Positions 1 through 5,621 of a stretch of DNA of 7,639 nucleotides are shown here, in pieces. The notes under the pieces were generated by a model. The model was not told the origin of the DNA. It made no database searches and saw nothing but the letters and a program-made list of their open reading frames with translations. The number at the start of each line of letters is the position of its first letter. Position 1 is the stretch's first letter. The stretch comes from an uncultured Clostridia bacterium. GTDB taxonomy: Bacteria; Bacillota; Clostridia; Christensenellales; UBA1242. Both the position numbers and the translations under genes were made by a program. Location: positions 1 through 7,639 of the forward strand of contig CANRGF010000049.1 in assembly GCA_947630075.1 (NCBI GenBank). Reading direction: 5' to 3'.

Positions 1-108
1 AAATGGTAATGTGCTATCAATTAGTGCGTTATAAAGTTCTTCATCTTCGCTAGATAATTCACCAAGTTCTTTTGCTCTGGCCCGGTGGGATCGTCGGCAT
101 ATAGCACA
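1..108 (-). other. Open -1 frame, likely continuation of the lipoprotein gene
   Basis: On the minus strand, the frame one base behind the lipoprotein frame opens just after a TGA at 109-111. It then has no stop to base 1. Its translation from about base 80 begins RAKELGELSSEDEELYNA, an acidic helical sequence typical of a real protein. The competing frame ends at a TAA after a lysine- and asparagine-rich tail. Restoring one base near the GGGCC run at 79-83 would join the two frames without a gap. This could be a real frameshift mutation, a homopolymer error in the assembly, or, less likely, programmed slippage; no classical slippery heptamer is visible. Confidence 0.5.
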
Positions 109-785
109 TCATAGCCGTCCATGAAGCAAACAGGGTGAGCGAGCACATTATAGCCATCTTCCAAATCGCTAGTGATGGTGAATTTGTCAAGCATGGAAAC
201 TCCGCCCACTGTTTTATATGTGGCAGTTAGGCCCGTGTCGAACGAAGTGGTGTCTAACACCAAGCCAATCTCATCTGTGCCGTCGATGTTCACCAACAAG
301 GACGCATCCACACTCATTGTTCTACTTGCTTGATATGGAATTGAAATTATGTAATTTTTTTTGTTTGCAGAAAGCGTGGTGGCTTTTTTGCCAATTGATA
401 AATTTAGGTCTATTTCTTTTTTTGATGAGAGATGAATGACTTTAACCTTGTCCGCACCAATGTTGCTAACATTTTCAGCAGAAAGGGTGAAATAATATGT
501 GTCGCCAGAGAAACTTGCATTTGAAACTATTGCCTTGCCTTCCACACACCAAACGCTCACATTGCCGATGTCCGCAGTTTTTATTCCTGAGAACTTAACA
601 CCAAGCCTAGCCTGTGCCTTTTCAGGATTGTTGGCGTCAATAACGAGCTCAACACTTGAAACCTGCTTGCCGTCAATATCCACAAATTGCATATTCAAGT
701 TTTTATATTTATTGCCACATGCGGAAAAATACACACTTGCGAGAAGTGTGAGCAAAACTAATGCAAAACAATAAAATCTCTTCAT
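21..785 (-). CDS. Putative secreted lipoprotein, function unknown (apparent 3' frameshift)
   Basis: I do not recognise a named family. Residues 1-22 form a lipoprotein signal peptide: a basic start (MKRF), a hydrophobic core, then a lipobox FSAC with the lipidated cysteine at residue 23. The mature protein should be anchored to the outer face of the membrane. The rest is rich in Ser, Thr, Val, Asp and Lys in short alternating stretches, which suggests beta-sandwich (Ig-like) domains; no catalytic motif is visible. The ATG at 783-785 is preceded by AGAGG with good spacing, and a consensus sigma-A promoter lies about 65 bp upstream. The frame stops at 21-23, but the last 18 or so codons look out of phase. 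After the residues YDVLYADDP, the -1 frame gives a more protein-like reading that stays open to the window edge. The true product is therefore probably longer than 254 aa and continues outside the window, or the gene is broken. Confidence 0.75.
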   Translation of the reverse strand: MKRFYCFALVLLTLLASVYFSACGNKYKNLNMQFVDIDGKQVSSVELVIDANNPEKAQARLGVKFSGIKTADIGNVSVWCVEGKAIVSNASFSGDTYYFTLSAENVSNIGADKVKVIHLSSKKEIDLNLSIGKKATTLSANKKNYIISIPYQASRTMSVDASLLVNIDGTDEIGLVLDTTSFDTGLTATYKTVGGVSMLDKFTITSDLEDGYNVLAHPVCFMDGYDVLYADDPTGPEQKNLVNYLAKMKNFITH

Positions 786-832
786 CTTTTCCTCTAAAAT
801 TAATTTAACCCAAATGCCGATATTTATTTTAA

Positions 833-854
833 AATTAAATTAATTAATTTAATT
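833..854. promoter_or_regulatory. 22-bp perfect AT palindrome over the lipoprotein start site
   Basis: Bases 833-843 are the exact reverse complement of 844-854, made only of A and T. The centre falls at the predicted transcription start, and the right end overlaps the -10 hexamer of the leftward promoter. The position suits a repressor operator. The flanks are very AT-rich, so chance is a real alternative, and no protein is known to bind it. Confidence 0.35.
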
Positions 855-880
855 ATAAGAAAATTGTAAATAATTGTCAA
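852..880 (-). promoter_or_regulatory. Consensus sigma-A promoter for the lipoprotein gene
   Basis: Read on the minus strand, TTGACA (875-880) is followed after exactly 17 bases by TATAAT (852-857). Both hexamers match the consensus perfectly. The expected transcription start is near base 845, leaving a leader of about 60 bases before the ATG with its AGAGG site. A perfect match predicts strong vegetative expression unless repressed. Confidence 0.85.
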
Positions 881-968
881 ATAAATCAAAAAATAAAAAT
901 AATTAAAAATAAATAAAAAATCATAAAAGCAAAAATTATGGAATATTTTAATTTATAGAGGAAAAATC

Positions 969-1238
969 ATGGAAAATAAACAAAATAATGAGCAAATTAT
1001 TGAATTAATCAACAAACAAAGGCTCACGATTGGGGGCACAGACAAAGTGATTAGCCTAAAACCAGACCTTATTCAATTAAGCACAATTCTCGGCGGGGTG
1101 ATAATAACGGGAGATAAATTGGAATTGATTAAGCTTGATGACCAAACAAAAAAAGCAGAGATTTCAGGTGAAATCAATTCATTAAAATTTGTTGAAGGCA
1201 AATCTAAACAATCATTTTTTAGGAAAATATTCAAATGA
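969..1238 (+). CDS. yabP: Sporulation protein YabP (YabP/YqfC family)
   Basis: A small protein of 89 aa, a usual length for the family. From about residue 16 it follows the YabP/YqfC pattern: a KQRLTIGG start, a strand ending in a glycine pair (STILGGVIITG), then LELIKLD and ISGEINSLKF. The rest of the family reads similarly around 'L.I.G...V' and 'G.I..L.Y'. In Bacillus, YabP is made in the mother cell and is needed for efficient sporulation; its biochemical role is not established. YqfC is the alternative, but yabQ and divIC directly downstream settle on YabP. The ATG has AGAGG seven bases upstream and the stop overlaps the yabQ start (ATGA). No convincing promoter was identified upstream; a mother-cell sigma-E site would be expected but the AT-rich sequence gives only poor matches. 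Confidence 0.85.
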   Translation: MENKQNNEQIIELINKQRLTIGGTDKVISLKPDLIQLSTILGGVIITGDKLELIKLDDQTKKAEISGEINSLKFVEGKSKQSFFRKIFK

Positions 1239-1594
1239 TTTTTAGCACATTAAATCAATTAAATTGTTTTTTATTGTTTATATTTTTTGGATTAATTTTT
1301 GGATTTTTTTATAATTTCGCCAGCATTTTATTTTTAAAAAAATATCAAAAAATTTTTCAAAAAATCATTTTTGATAGTGTTTTTTTCAGTTTTTTCTCAA
1401 TTTTTTATGTGTTTTTGATTAATTTTTATAATTTTGGGATATTTTCCATAACATTAATTTTGGGATATCTATTTGGATTTTTATGGCTAAAAAATCTTAG
1501 TAAAAATTTAGTTGTTTTTTTGCAAGAAAAATGGTATAATTCACTTATCAAGAGGAAACGCAATGGAAGAAGAAAGAAAAACAAAGCGAGTTAA
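1235..1594 (+). CDS. yabQ: Spore cortex protein YabQ, membrane protein
   Basis: A 119-aa, very hydrophobic protein with about three membrane segments (roughly residues 10-32, 45-65 and 69-90) and a strongly basic C-terminal tail. Size, topology and the place between yabP and divIC identify it as YabQ, a mother-cell membrane protein needed for spore cortex formation in Bacillus. The sequence alone is weakly conserved, so the call leans on synteny. The ATG overlaps the yabP stop, with AGGA about ten bases upstream, implying translational coupling. About 20% of residues are phenylalanine, matching long T runs in the DNA and a lower GC content than neighbouring genes. Its last 32 bases overlap divIC, and its 3' part contains the probable divIC promoter, so the basic tail may be partly shaped by those overlapping signals. 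Confidence 0.75.
   Translation: MIFSTLNQLNCFLLFIFFGLIFGFFYNFASILFLKKYQKIFQKIIFDSVFFSFFSIFYVFLINFYNFGIFSITLILGYLFGFLWLKNLSKNLVVFLQEKWYNSLIKRKRNGRRKKNKAS
1512..1540 (+). promoter_or_regulatory. Internal sigma-A promoter (extended -10) for divIC
   Basis: TTGTTT (1512-1517), a 17-base spacer, and a perfect TATAAT (1535-1540) preceded by TGG, an extended -10 element. The start site should be near 1547, just ahead of the AGAGG at 1551-1555 and the divIC ATG at 1563. The promoter lies within yabQ coding sequence. It would let an essential division gene be transcribed in growing cells independently of the sporulation genes upstream. Confidence 0.75.
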
Positions 1595-1796
1595 TTTATT
1601 TATCATCGTTGCAATCTTAGTTGTTGTCCTGCTCTTTTTCGTGTCGATTGTTGAAATCATCATTATCAATTCTAAAAACAAGCAAATTTGTGAGCAGCAA
1701 TCACAAATTGAGAACCTTAATCATTCGCTAGAATATTTTGAAAACCAGCCAAAGAATAATGACGATAAATATGATATCGTGGGCGGTGAACAATGA
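1563..1796 (+). CDS. divIC: Cell-division protein DivIC/FtsB-like (septum formation initiator)
   Basis: A 77-aa bitopic membrane protein: a charged cytoplasmic start (MEEERKTKR), one membrane helix at about residues 11-33, then a predicted extracellular coiled coil (about 36-58) and a short acidic tail. This is the DivIC/FtsB/FtsL architecture, and its place after yabP-yabQ matches divIC in Bacillus and clostridia. DivIC pairs with FtsL in the divisome and helps activate septal wall synthesis. The ATG at 1563 is chosen because AGAGG lies seven bases upstream and a promoter ends just before it; the earlier in-frame ATG at 1512 lies inside yabQ with no such site. The region after the coiled coil is shorter than in Bacillus DivIC (about 125 aa), so the C-terminal interaction segment is reduced. 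The stop overlaps the start of the following kinase gene (ATGA). Confidence 0.8.
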   Translation: MEEERKTKRVNLFIIVAILVVVLLFFVSIVEIIIINSKNKQICEQQSQIENLNHSLEYFENQPKNNDDKYDIVGGEQ

Positions 1797-2350
1797 TAAT
1801 TTCTATAACAGGCAAACCTTGCAGTGGCAAAAGCACGGTGGCTCTTAAATTTGCAGAGAAGCACGGATTTGAGCTCTTGTCTATGGGAGATGTGTTTAGA
1901 AAATATTCGTTAGAGCTTGGAGTTGAATCCATCGCCAAGTTTAATGAGGACGAACGCATAAAACAAGTTGACGCCAAAGTAGACGGCTACATTGCAGAAG
2001 TTGGCAAAAAGCGAGCTGACGAGGATATTGTAATTGTGTCGCGCACGGCGTGGTTCTTAATCCCCCACTCATTCAAAGTGTTTTTAGACATTGAAATTAA
2101 TGAAGCAGTAAATCGACTGATAGCGGCAAATCGAACTAGTGAGAAAGTGCAAAACAAACGCGAGGCGAAAAAGGCTTTGACCGATAGGTGGAATAGTGAA
2201 AACAAGCGTTATCAACTGCTCTATGGGTATGACAACACAAATTTAAACAACTATGATTTAGTTATTTCCACCGAAGGCAAAACTGTTGATGAGATTGTGG
2301 ACTTAATATTCAAAAACTATAAGAAATTTATTAAAAGCAGCAAAAAATAA
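1793..2350 (+). CDS. Cytidylate-kinase-like P-loop nucleotide kinase (archaeal-type)
   Basis: A 185-aa P-loop kinase. The Walker A motif GKPCSGKST is at residues 7-15, followed by a LLSMGDVFR segment like the NMP-binding start of CMP kinases. A later NRTSEKV lid-type stretch and the pattern RWNSENKRYQLLYGYD...YDLVIST closely resemble the short archaeal-type cytidylate kinases. Bacterial Cmk is usually about 220 aa with a longer NMP-binding insert. The expected reaction is ATP-dependent phosphorylation of CMP or dCMP, but substrate is inferred and other small nucleotides are possible. The ATG overlaps the divIC stop by four bases, so translation is probably coupled. A hairpin terminator starts within its last codons. 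Such kinases are not part of the usual yabP-divIC cluster. Confidence 0.7.
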   Translation: MIISITGKPCSGKSTVALKFAEKHGFELLSMGDVFRKYSLELGVESIAKFNEDERIKQVDAKVDGYIAEVGKKRADEDIVIVSRTAWFLIPHSFKVFLDIEINEAVNRLIAANRTSEKVQNKREAKKALTDRWNSENKRYQLLYGYDNTNLNNYDLVISTEGKTVDEIVDLIFKNYKKFIKSSKK

Positions 2351-2370
2351 TCATATTTTGCTGTTTTTTT
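2333..2370. terminator. Hairpin terminator, shared between convergent genes
   Basis: CAGCAAAA (2338-2345) pairs with TTTTGCTG (2356-2363), extended outward through a G-U pair by A/T pairs, and is followed by seven T residues (2364-2370). It ends the yabP-to-kinase operon and its left arm lies in the last kinase codons. On the minus strand the same stem is followed by a CTTTT tract, so it can also serve the leftward acetyltransferase gene that stops at 2370. Confidence 0.8.
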
Positions 2371-3014
2371 CAATCAATATATGGGTTTTCAAAATTTTGT
2401 TTGTTGATTTGCCTAGCACGAGCAATGGCAAATTCTCGCTCTTTAACATTTTGTGTGATTGTGCTGCCCGCCGCAATATAGGCATTATCTCCCACTTTAA
2501 CGGGTGCAATTAAATTTACATTTGAGCCAATGAAAGCGTTGTTTCCAACCACACATTTTTGCTTGATTTTGCCATTATAGTTGCAAAACACCACTCCACA
2601 ACCTATATTGCAATTATTGCCCAACTCAGCATCTCCCACATAAGTTAAATGAGCCATTTTGCAATCCCTTCCCGTGGAGCTATTTTTTATTTCCACAAAA
2701 TTGCCCACACGATTGTTTTCACCAATTAAACTATTCATGCGAATGTGGGCATAGGGTCCGATTTGCGACCCATCACCGATGGTAGAATCTTCAACTTGGC
2801 TGGACAGCACAACACACCTCTCCCCTATTATTGAATTAGATATGATAGTGAAACTTCCAACCCGTGATCCGCTTTTTATTCTGCTTTTGCCTTTGATTAC
2901 AACATCTTGCTCTAAAATTGCCCCATCCTCAATCGCGGCTTCGTCCTCAACGCAAATTCTTGATGCAAGCAATTCTTGTTTTGTTATAGTTTTGTTAAAA
3001 ATTAGTTCATTCAT
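2370..3014 (-). CDS. Stand-alone GlmU-type acetyltransferase (left-handed beta helix)
   Basis: This 214-aa protein matches the C-terminal half of GlmU, which acetylates glucosamine-1-phosphate with acetyl-CoA on the way to UDP-GlcNAc for the cell wall. Hexapeptide repeats run from about residue 22 to 190. The signature blocks are present: GPYAHIR (86-92), NFVEIK (105-110), AHLTYVGDAE (121-130), CNYNG (144-148) and ARARQ (198-202). By motif alignment to E. coli GlmU, the catalytic His363 is H122 here. R92, K110, Y125, N136, N145 and K151 line up with the known substrate-binding residues, so the enzyme looks active. The uridylyltransferase domain (about 230 residues) is missing and the neighbouring gene is divergent, so it was not split off nearby. 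A partner enzyme must be elsewhere. The ATG has no Shine-Dalgarno, and a stop lies upstream in frame. A different acetyl-acceptor sugar is possible. Confidence 0.85.
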   Translation of the reverse strand: MNELIFNKTITKQELLASRICVEDEAAIEDGAILEQDVVIKGKSRIKSGSRVGSFTIISNSIIGERCVVLSSQVEDSTIGDGSQIGPYAHIRMNSLIGENNRVGNFVEIKNSSTGRDCKMAHLTYVGDAELGNNCNIGCGVVFCNYNGKIKQKCVVGNNAFIGSNVNLIAPVKVGDNAYIAAGSTITQNVKEREFAIARARQINKQNFENPYID

Positions 3015-3019
3015 ATAGT

Positions 3020-3049
3020 AATATATGAAAACAATTCAAACTTTTGCAA
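3020..3049 (-). promoter_or_regulatory. Promoter of the acetyltransferase gene (leaderless-type)
   Basis: On the minus strand, TTGCAA (3044-3049), an 18-base spacer and TATATT (3020-3025). Only five bases separate the -10 hexamer from the ATG at 3012-3014, so transcription should start at or within the start codon. There is no ribosome binding site in between, which fits a leaderless mRNA. Confidence 0.55.
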
Positions 3050-3055
3050 TTCACT

Positions 3056-3083
3056 TTGATTTTTTTTAAAATTTTAGTATAAT
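3056..3083 (+). promoter_or_regulatory. Promoter of the CPBP-rlmH operon (leaderless-type)
   Basis: TTGATT (3056-3061), a 16-base spacer and a perfect TATAAT (3078-3083). The expected start site is about 3089-3091, coinciding with the ATG at 3091. The hexamer overlaps the earlier ATG at 3082, which argues against that start codon. No Shine-Dalgarno sequence lies ahead of either ATG. Confidence 0.65.
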
Positions 3084-3090
3084 GTTTGAT

Positions 3091-3990
3091 ATGGAAAAAC
3101 GGGCAATTTCAGTTAAGGATAGTGCACTTGCATTTGGCGTTGGTTTCGCCGTTGTGCAACTCGCCGTTTTAATATTCACTCTTTTGGGGCTAACCATAGG
3201 CTCATTTTTCAACATTTCTTTGCAAGAAGTGGAGAATTTTCTTTCTTCAAACGCAATCGGTTATTTGCTCACCACAATTGTGCTAGATAGTGCACTTTTA
3301 GGGGTGTTTTGGTTCTTTAAATCAAAAAGAAAATTCAGCGTTTTCAAAAAGGCTAAGGTGTCAAAAATTTTCATTTATATTTTGATTGGAGCGTTATCAT
3401 TCTTCTGTCTATATCCTATATCCGCCTGCATAAATTCACTGTTTGAGGCGTGGCAGTTGCCAATCGTGGATTTGCCATACAATCTTAGCACAAAAAATTA
3501 TTTGATTTCCCTAATTAGCCTCGTAATTTTGCCTGCGATATGTGAAGAATTGGTTTATCGCGGAGTGATTTTCAAGGGATTAAAAAAGCACGGCAAAGCA
3601 TTTTCAATTATCCTTACTGCCATAATGTTTGCAATCTTTCATTTCTCTTATCAGCAATTAATCTATCCGCTTTTGTTTGGCTTATTGCTCAGCCTTGTGA
3701 TGTGGTTTGAAGATAATATTATTTACACAATGATTTTGCACGCCACAAACAATTTTCTCTCCATCACAAGAAGTTATTTCAACTTAAATCTGGTGTTTAA
3801 TCATTGGTCGTATATAGTGCTTGCAATTCTGCTTTTAATTGCCTTTTTATGCGTGGTGATAGTGCTTATAGTTAAAAATCAACCCAAAAAGGAAAAGATT
3901 GATAATATTAGCAAAAATTATCTATTAATTTCGTTTGGAGCAATGATATTTTTATGGTTTGTTGTTAATATATATAATATTATCGGGTAG
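3091..3990 (+). CDS. CPBP-family intramembrane metalloprotease (first of pair)
   Basis: A 299-aa polytopic membrane protein with about eight hydrophobic segments. It carries the CPBP (CaaX protease/Abi, PF02517) motifs in order: EELVYR at residues 152-157, a second-motif FHFS with H184, and HATNN with H217 and N221. These glutamates and histidines form the metal-dependent active site in the type member Rce1. Bacterial homologues are linked to peptide maturation, bacteriocin self-immunity and membrane protein cleavage; the substrate here is unknown, and no small peptide gene is seen nearby. The start at 3091 is preferred over an in-frame ATG at 3082 because a sigma-A -10 box covers the latter. 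It is followed after five bases by a second CPBP gene, so the two are very probably co-transcribed. Confidence 0.85.
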   Translation: MEKRAISVKDSALAFGVGFAVVQLAVLIFTLLGLTIGSFFNISLQEVENFLSSNAIGYLLTTIVLDSALLGVFWFFKSKRKFSVFKKAKVSKIFIYILIGALSFFCLYPISACINSLFEAWQLPIVDLPYNLSTKNYLISLISLVILPAICEELVYRGVIFKGLKKHGKAFSIILTAIMFAIFHFSYQQLIYPLLFGLLLSLVMWFEDNIIYTMILHATNNFLSITRSYFNLNLVFNHWSYIVLAILLLIAFLCVVIVLIVKNQPKKEKIDNISKNYLLISFGAMIFLWFVVNIYNIIG

Positions 3991-3995
3991 GTCGA

Positions 3996-5033
3996 GTGAA
4001 AAACAAAAATTTCTTGAAAATTAATTTCATCTATTTTGTGGCAATGATTTGCGTTGTCCTTGTTTTTATCCTTGGCTATTTCGGCCTTTTAAAAAGCGAC
4101 ATTATCTCTTCATTTTTAATTCAAATTGTTGTGATGCTGGCAATTCCGCTCTTGCTCTATAATCTTTTGATTGGCAAAAAGTTTAAGGCCACGCTCAATG
4201 AAACGGGCGTGAAAAAAGTGTCTGGCAAAATCATTTTGATTGCCATAGGCTTAGGCTTTGTTTTATACTTTATCAATTCTTTTGTCGCGGACGCTTTTTC
4301 AAGCCTGCTCGCCTTGTTGGGATATGAAAACTTATCCGGTGCAGTTAGCGTAAAATTGACGTATGGGCTTCTATTTAAAGAGTTTGTGTTGTCTGCCATT
4401 TTGCCCGGTATATGCGAAGAATTTCTTCATCGCGGCATTATGCTCATGGCAAATAAAAACTATTCAAGCCCACGCTTTGCGCTCATCTGCTCATCAATTT
4501 TATTTGGGCTTATGCATCTAAACATTAGTCAGTTCTTTTACGCCGCAATTTTGGGTCTATTAATGGGCATCGTTGCGTTGGTGGCAGACAGCATAATTCC
4601 AACCATGATTATCCATTTTATGAATAATTTTCTATCTAGTTATTTCTACTACGGGAAATTTTTAAATTGGCCTTTTGCTCGCTTTTTAGATGCGCTTTAT
4701 GTAACATTAATGAACAACATTTTCATGTTTGTTTTCATTAATCTGCTTGGAGTGAGCCTGCTTCTGTTGCTCTATTCTCGCTTGGTGAAGGCACTGCATA
4801 ACGAGCGCCGAAAGCAAGAGATAAAAAAGGTTATTGCCGCACTTGAAAAAGAGGATATTCCACTTGAAGAAGTCCAATTAAGGATTAATCAAGCCAATCA
4901 AATTTTAAACGAAAAAAATGTTTTTAACAAAACCGCAAAAAAATCATCATTCTTTGAAAAAGTTTTCTTAATATCTGCATTCTTTTTAGGTGGATTAATC
5001 ACAATTTCCACATTCGTTTGGGGGATAATCTAA
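3996..5033 (+). CDS. CPBP-family intramembrane metalloprotease (second of pair)
   Basis: A 345-aa paralogue of the preceding gene. The CPBP motifs are intact: EEFLHR at residues 141-146, LMHLN with H174, and HFMNN with H207 and N211. Unlike its neighbour it has a C-terminal extension: after a membrane segment at about 245-260 comes a charged, probably helical region (about 265-320, rich in Glu, Lys and Gln), then a final membrane helix at about 322-343. That region could be cytosolic and bind a partner. The start is a GTG five bases after the previous stop, with a weak AGG six bases or so upstream; the next methionine would remove part of the first membrane helix. The stop TAA shares one base with the ATG of rlmH. 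Substrate unknown. Confidence 0.85.
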   Translation: MKNKNFLKINFIYFVAMICVVLVFILGYFGLLKSDIISSFLIQIVVMLAIPLLLYNLLIGKKFKATLNETGVKKVSGKIILIAIGLGFVLYFINSFVADAFSSLLALLGYENLSGAVSVKLTYGLLFKEFVLSAILPGICEEFLHRGIMLMANKNYSSPRFALICSSILFGLMHLNISQFFYAAILGLLMGIVALVADSIIPTMIIHFMNNFLSSYFYYGKFLNWPFARFLDALYVTLMNNIFMFVFINLLGVSLLLLLYSRLVKALHNERRKQEIKKVIAALEKEDIPLEEVQLRINQANQILNEKNVFNKTAKKSSFFEKVFLISAFFLGGLITISTFVWGII

Positions 5034-5503
5034 TGATAAAAATAAATTTAATTTGCCTTGGTGAAATTAAAGAAGCATTTTATAGGGAAGCAATAAATGA
5101 ATATTTAAAAAGGCTTTCCAGATTTGCTTCTATTAAGATAATTGAATTGAAAGAAAATGTGTCGCGCACAAATGCGGAAAATGATATTTTAAGCGCACTC
5201 AAAAAGGACGCCGTTGAAATAAAAAAACATCTTGCTGGGCACACGATTTGCCTAGACATTGAAGGCAAGGCATTTTCAAGCAAAGAGTTTGCAAACCACT
5301 TAAAAAATCTGGCATTAACGAACAGTGAAATTTCGTTTGTGATTGGAGCATCAAACGGACTAAGCGATGGGGTGAAAGCCGAATGCAAAGAAAAAATTTC
5401 CTTTTCAAAAATGACTTTCCCTCACCAACTTATGCGCGTGATTTTTTTAGAGCAACTTTATCGTGCGTTCACAATTTTAAATAACATTCCTTATCATAAA
5501 TAG
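5033..5503 (+). CDS. rlmH: 23S rRNA (pseudouridine-1915-N3)-methyltransferase RlmH
   Basis: A 156-aa SPOUT-class methyltransferase, close to the family length of about 159. RlmH uses S-adenosylmethionine to methylate pseudouridine 1915 in helix 69 of 23S rRNA on assembled ribosomes. Visible signatures are LDIEGKAFSS, the cofactor-loop stretch FVIGASNGLS (G105 to G109), SKMTFPHQLMR and the invariant C-terminal EQLYRAF...PYHK. The ATG at 5033 overlaps the stop of the upstream CPBP gene by one base and has GGGG eight bases upstream; a TTG at 5018 would also be in frame but is less likely. It ends the operon and is followed directly by a terminator. The 3' end of this gene is the attachment site for SCC elements in staphylococci, but no inserted element is present here. 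Confidence 0.95.
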   Translation: MIKINLICLGEIKEAFYREAINEYLKRLSRFASIKIIELKENVSRTNAENDILSALKKDAVEIKKHLAGHTICLDIEGKAFSSKEFANHLKNLALTNSEISFVIGASNGLSDGVKAECKEKISFSKMTFPHQLMRVIFLEQLYRAFTILNNIPYHK

Positions 5504-5507
5504 AGTT

Positions 5508-5541
5508 AAAAATTTTGGCATTGTGCCGAATTTTTTTATTT
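5508..5541 (+). terminator. Hairpin terminator after rlmH
   Basis: GGCA (5517-5520) and TGCC (5524-5527) close a three-base loop, and the stem is extended by a T-G pair and A/T pairs. Seven T residues (5531-5537) and a further T-rich stretch follow. It begins a few bases after the rlmH stop and separates that operon from the M14 peptidase gene. No convincing promoter was found in the 80 bases after it. Confidence 0.75.
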
Positions 5542-5621
5542 TTTCATCAAAATTTTATAAAAAACGCATAAAAATTATCGCAACTTGGCAATTTTTTGCA
5601 TAAAAACTCAAAGGAGTGATT

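Noticed and set aside
218..774. Rightward open frames opposite the lipoprotein gene
   Set aside because: The leftward gene has a signal peptide, ribosome site and consensus promoter; the rightward frames have none of these.
881..968. Possible sigma-E promoter ahead of yabP (for example CATAAAAG at 922-929)
   Set aside because: The -35 match is poor and the region is almost entirely A and T, so such matches arise by chance.
3091..5033. CPBP (Abi) pair as a phage abortive-infection or bacteriocin-immunity system
   Set aside because: No toxin, bacteriocin precursor, transporter or other defence gene is present; the neighbours are housekeeping genes, so a defence role is unsupported.
5080..5408. 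Open frames antisense to rlmH
   Set aside because: rlmH is fully supported by family motifs; these reverse frames lack ribosome sites and resemble no protein, so they are shadows.
5486..5503. The 3' end of rlmH resembles the SCC-element attachment site (TATCATAA)
   Set aside because: This sequence encodes the invariant Tyr-His-Lys end of RlmH. No second copy, recombinase gene or insert is seen, so there is no sign of an integrated element.
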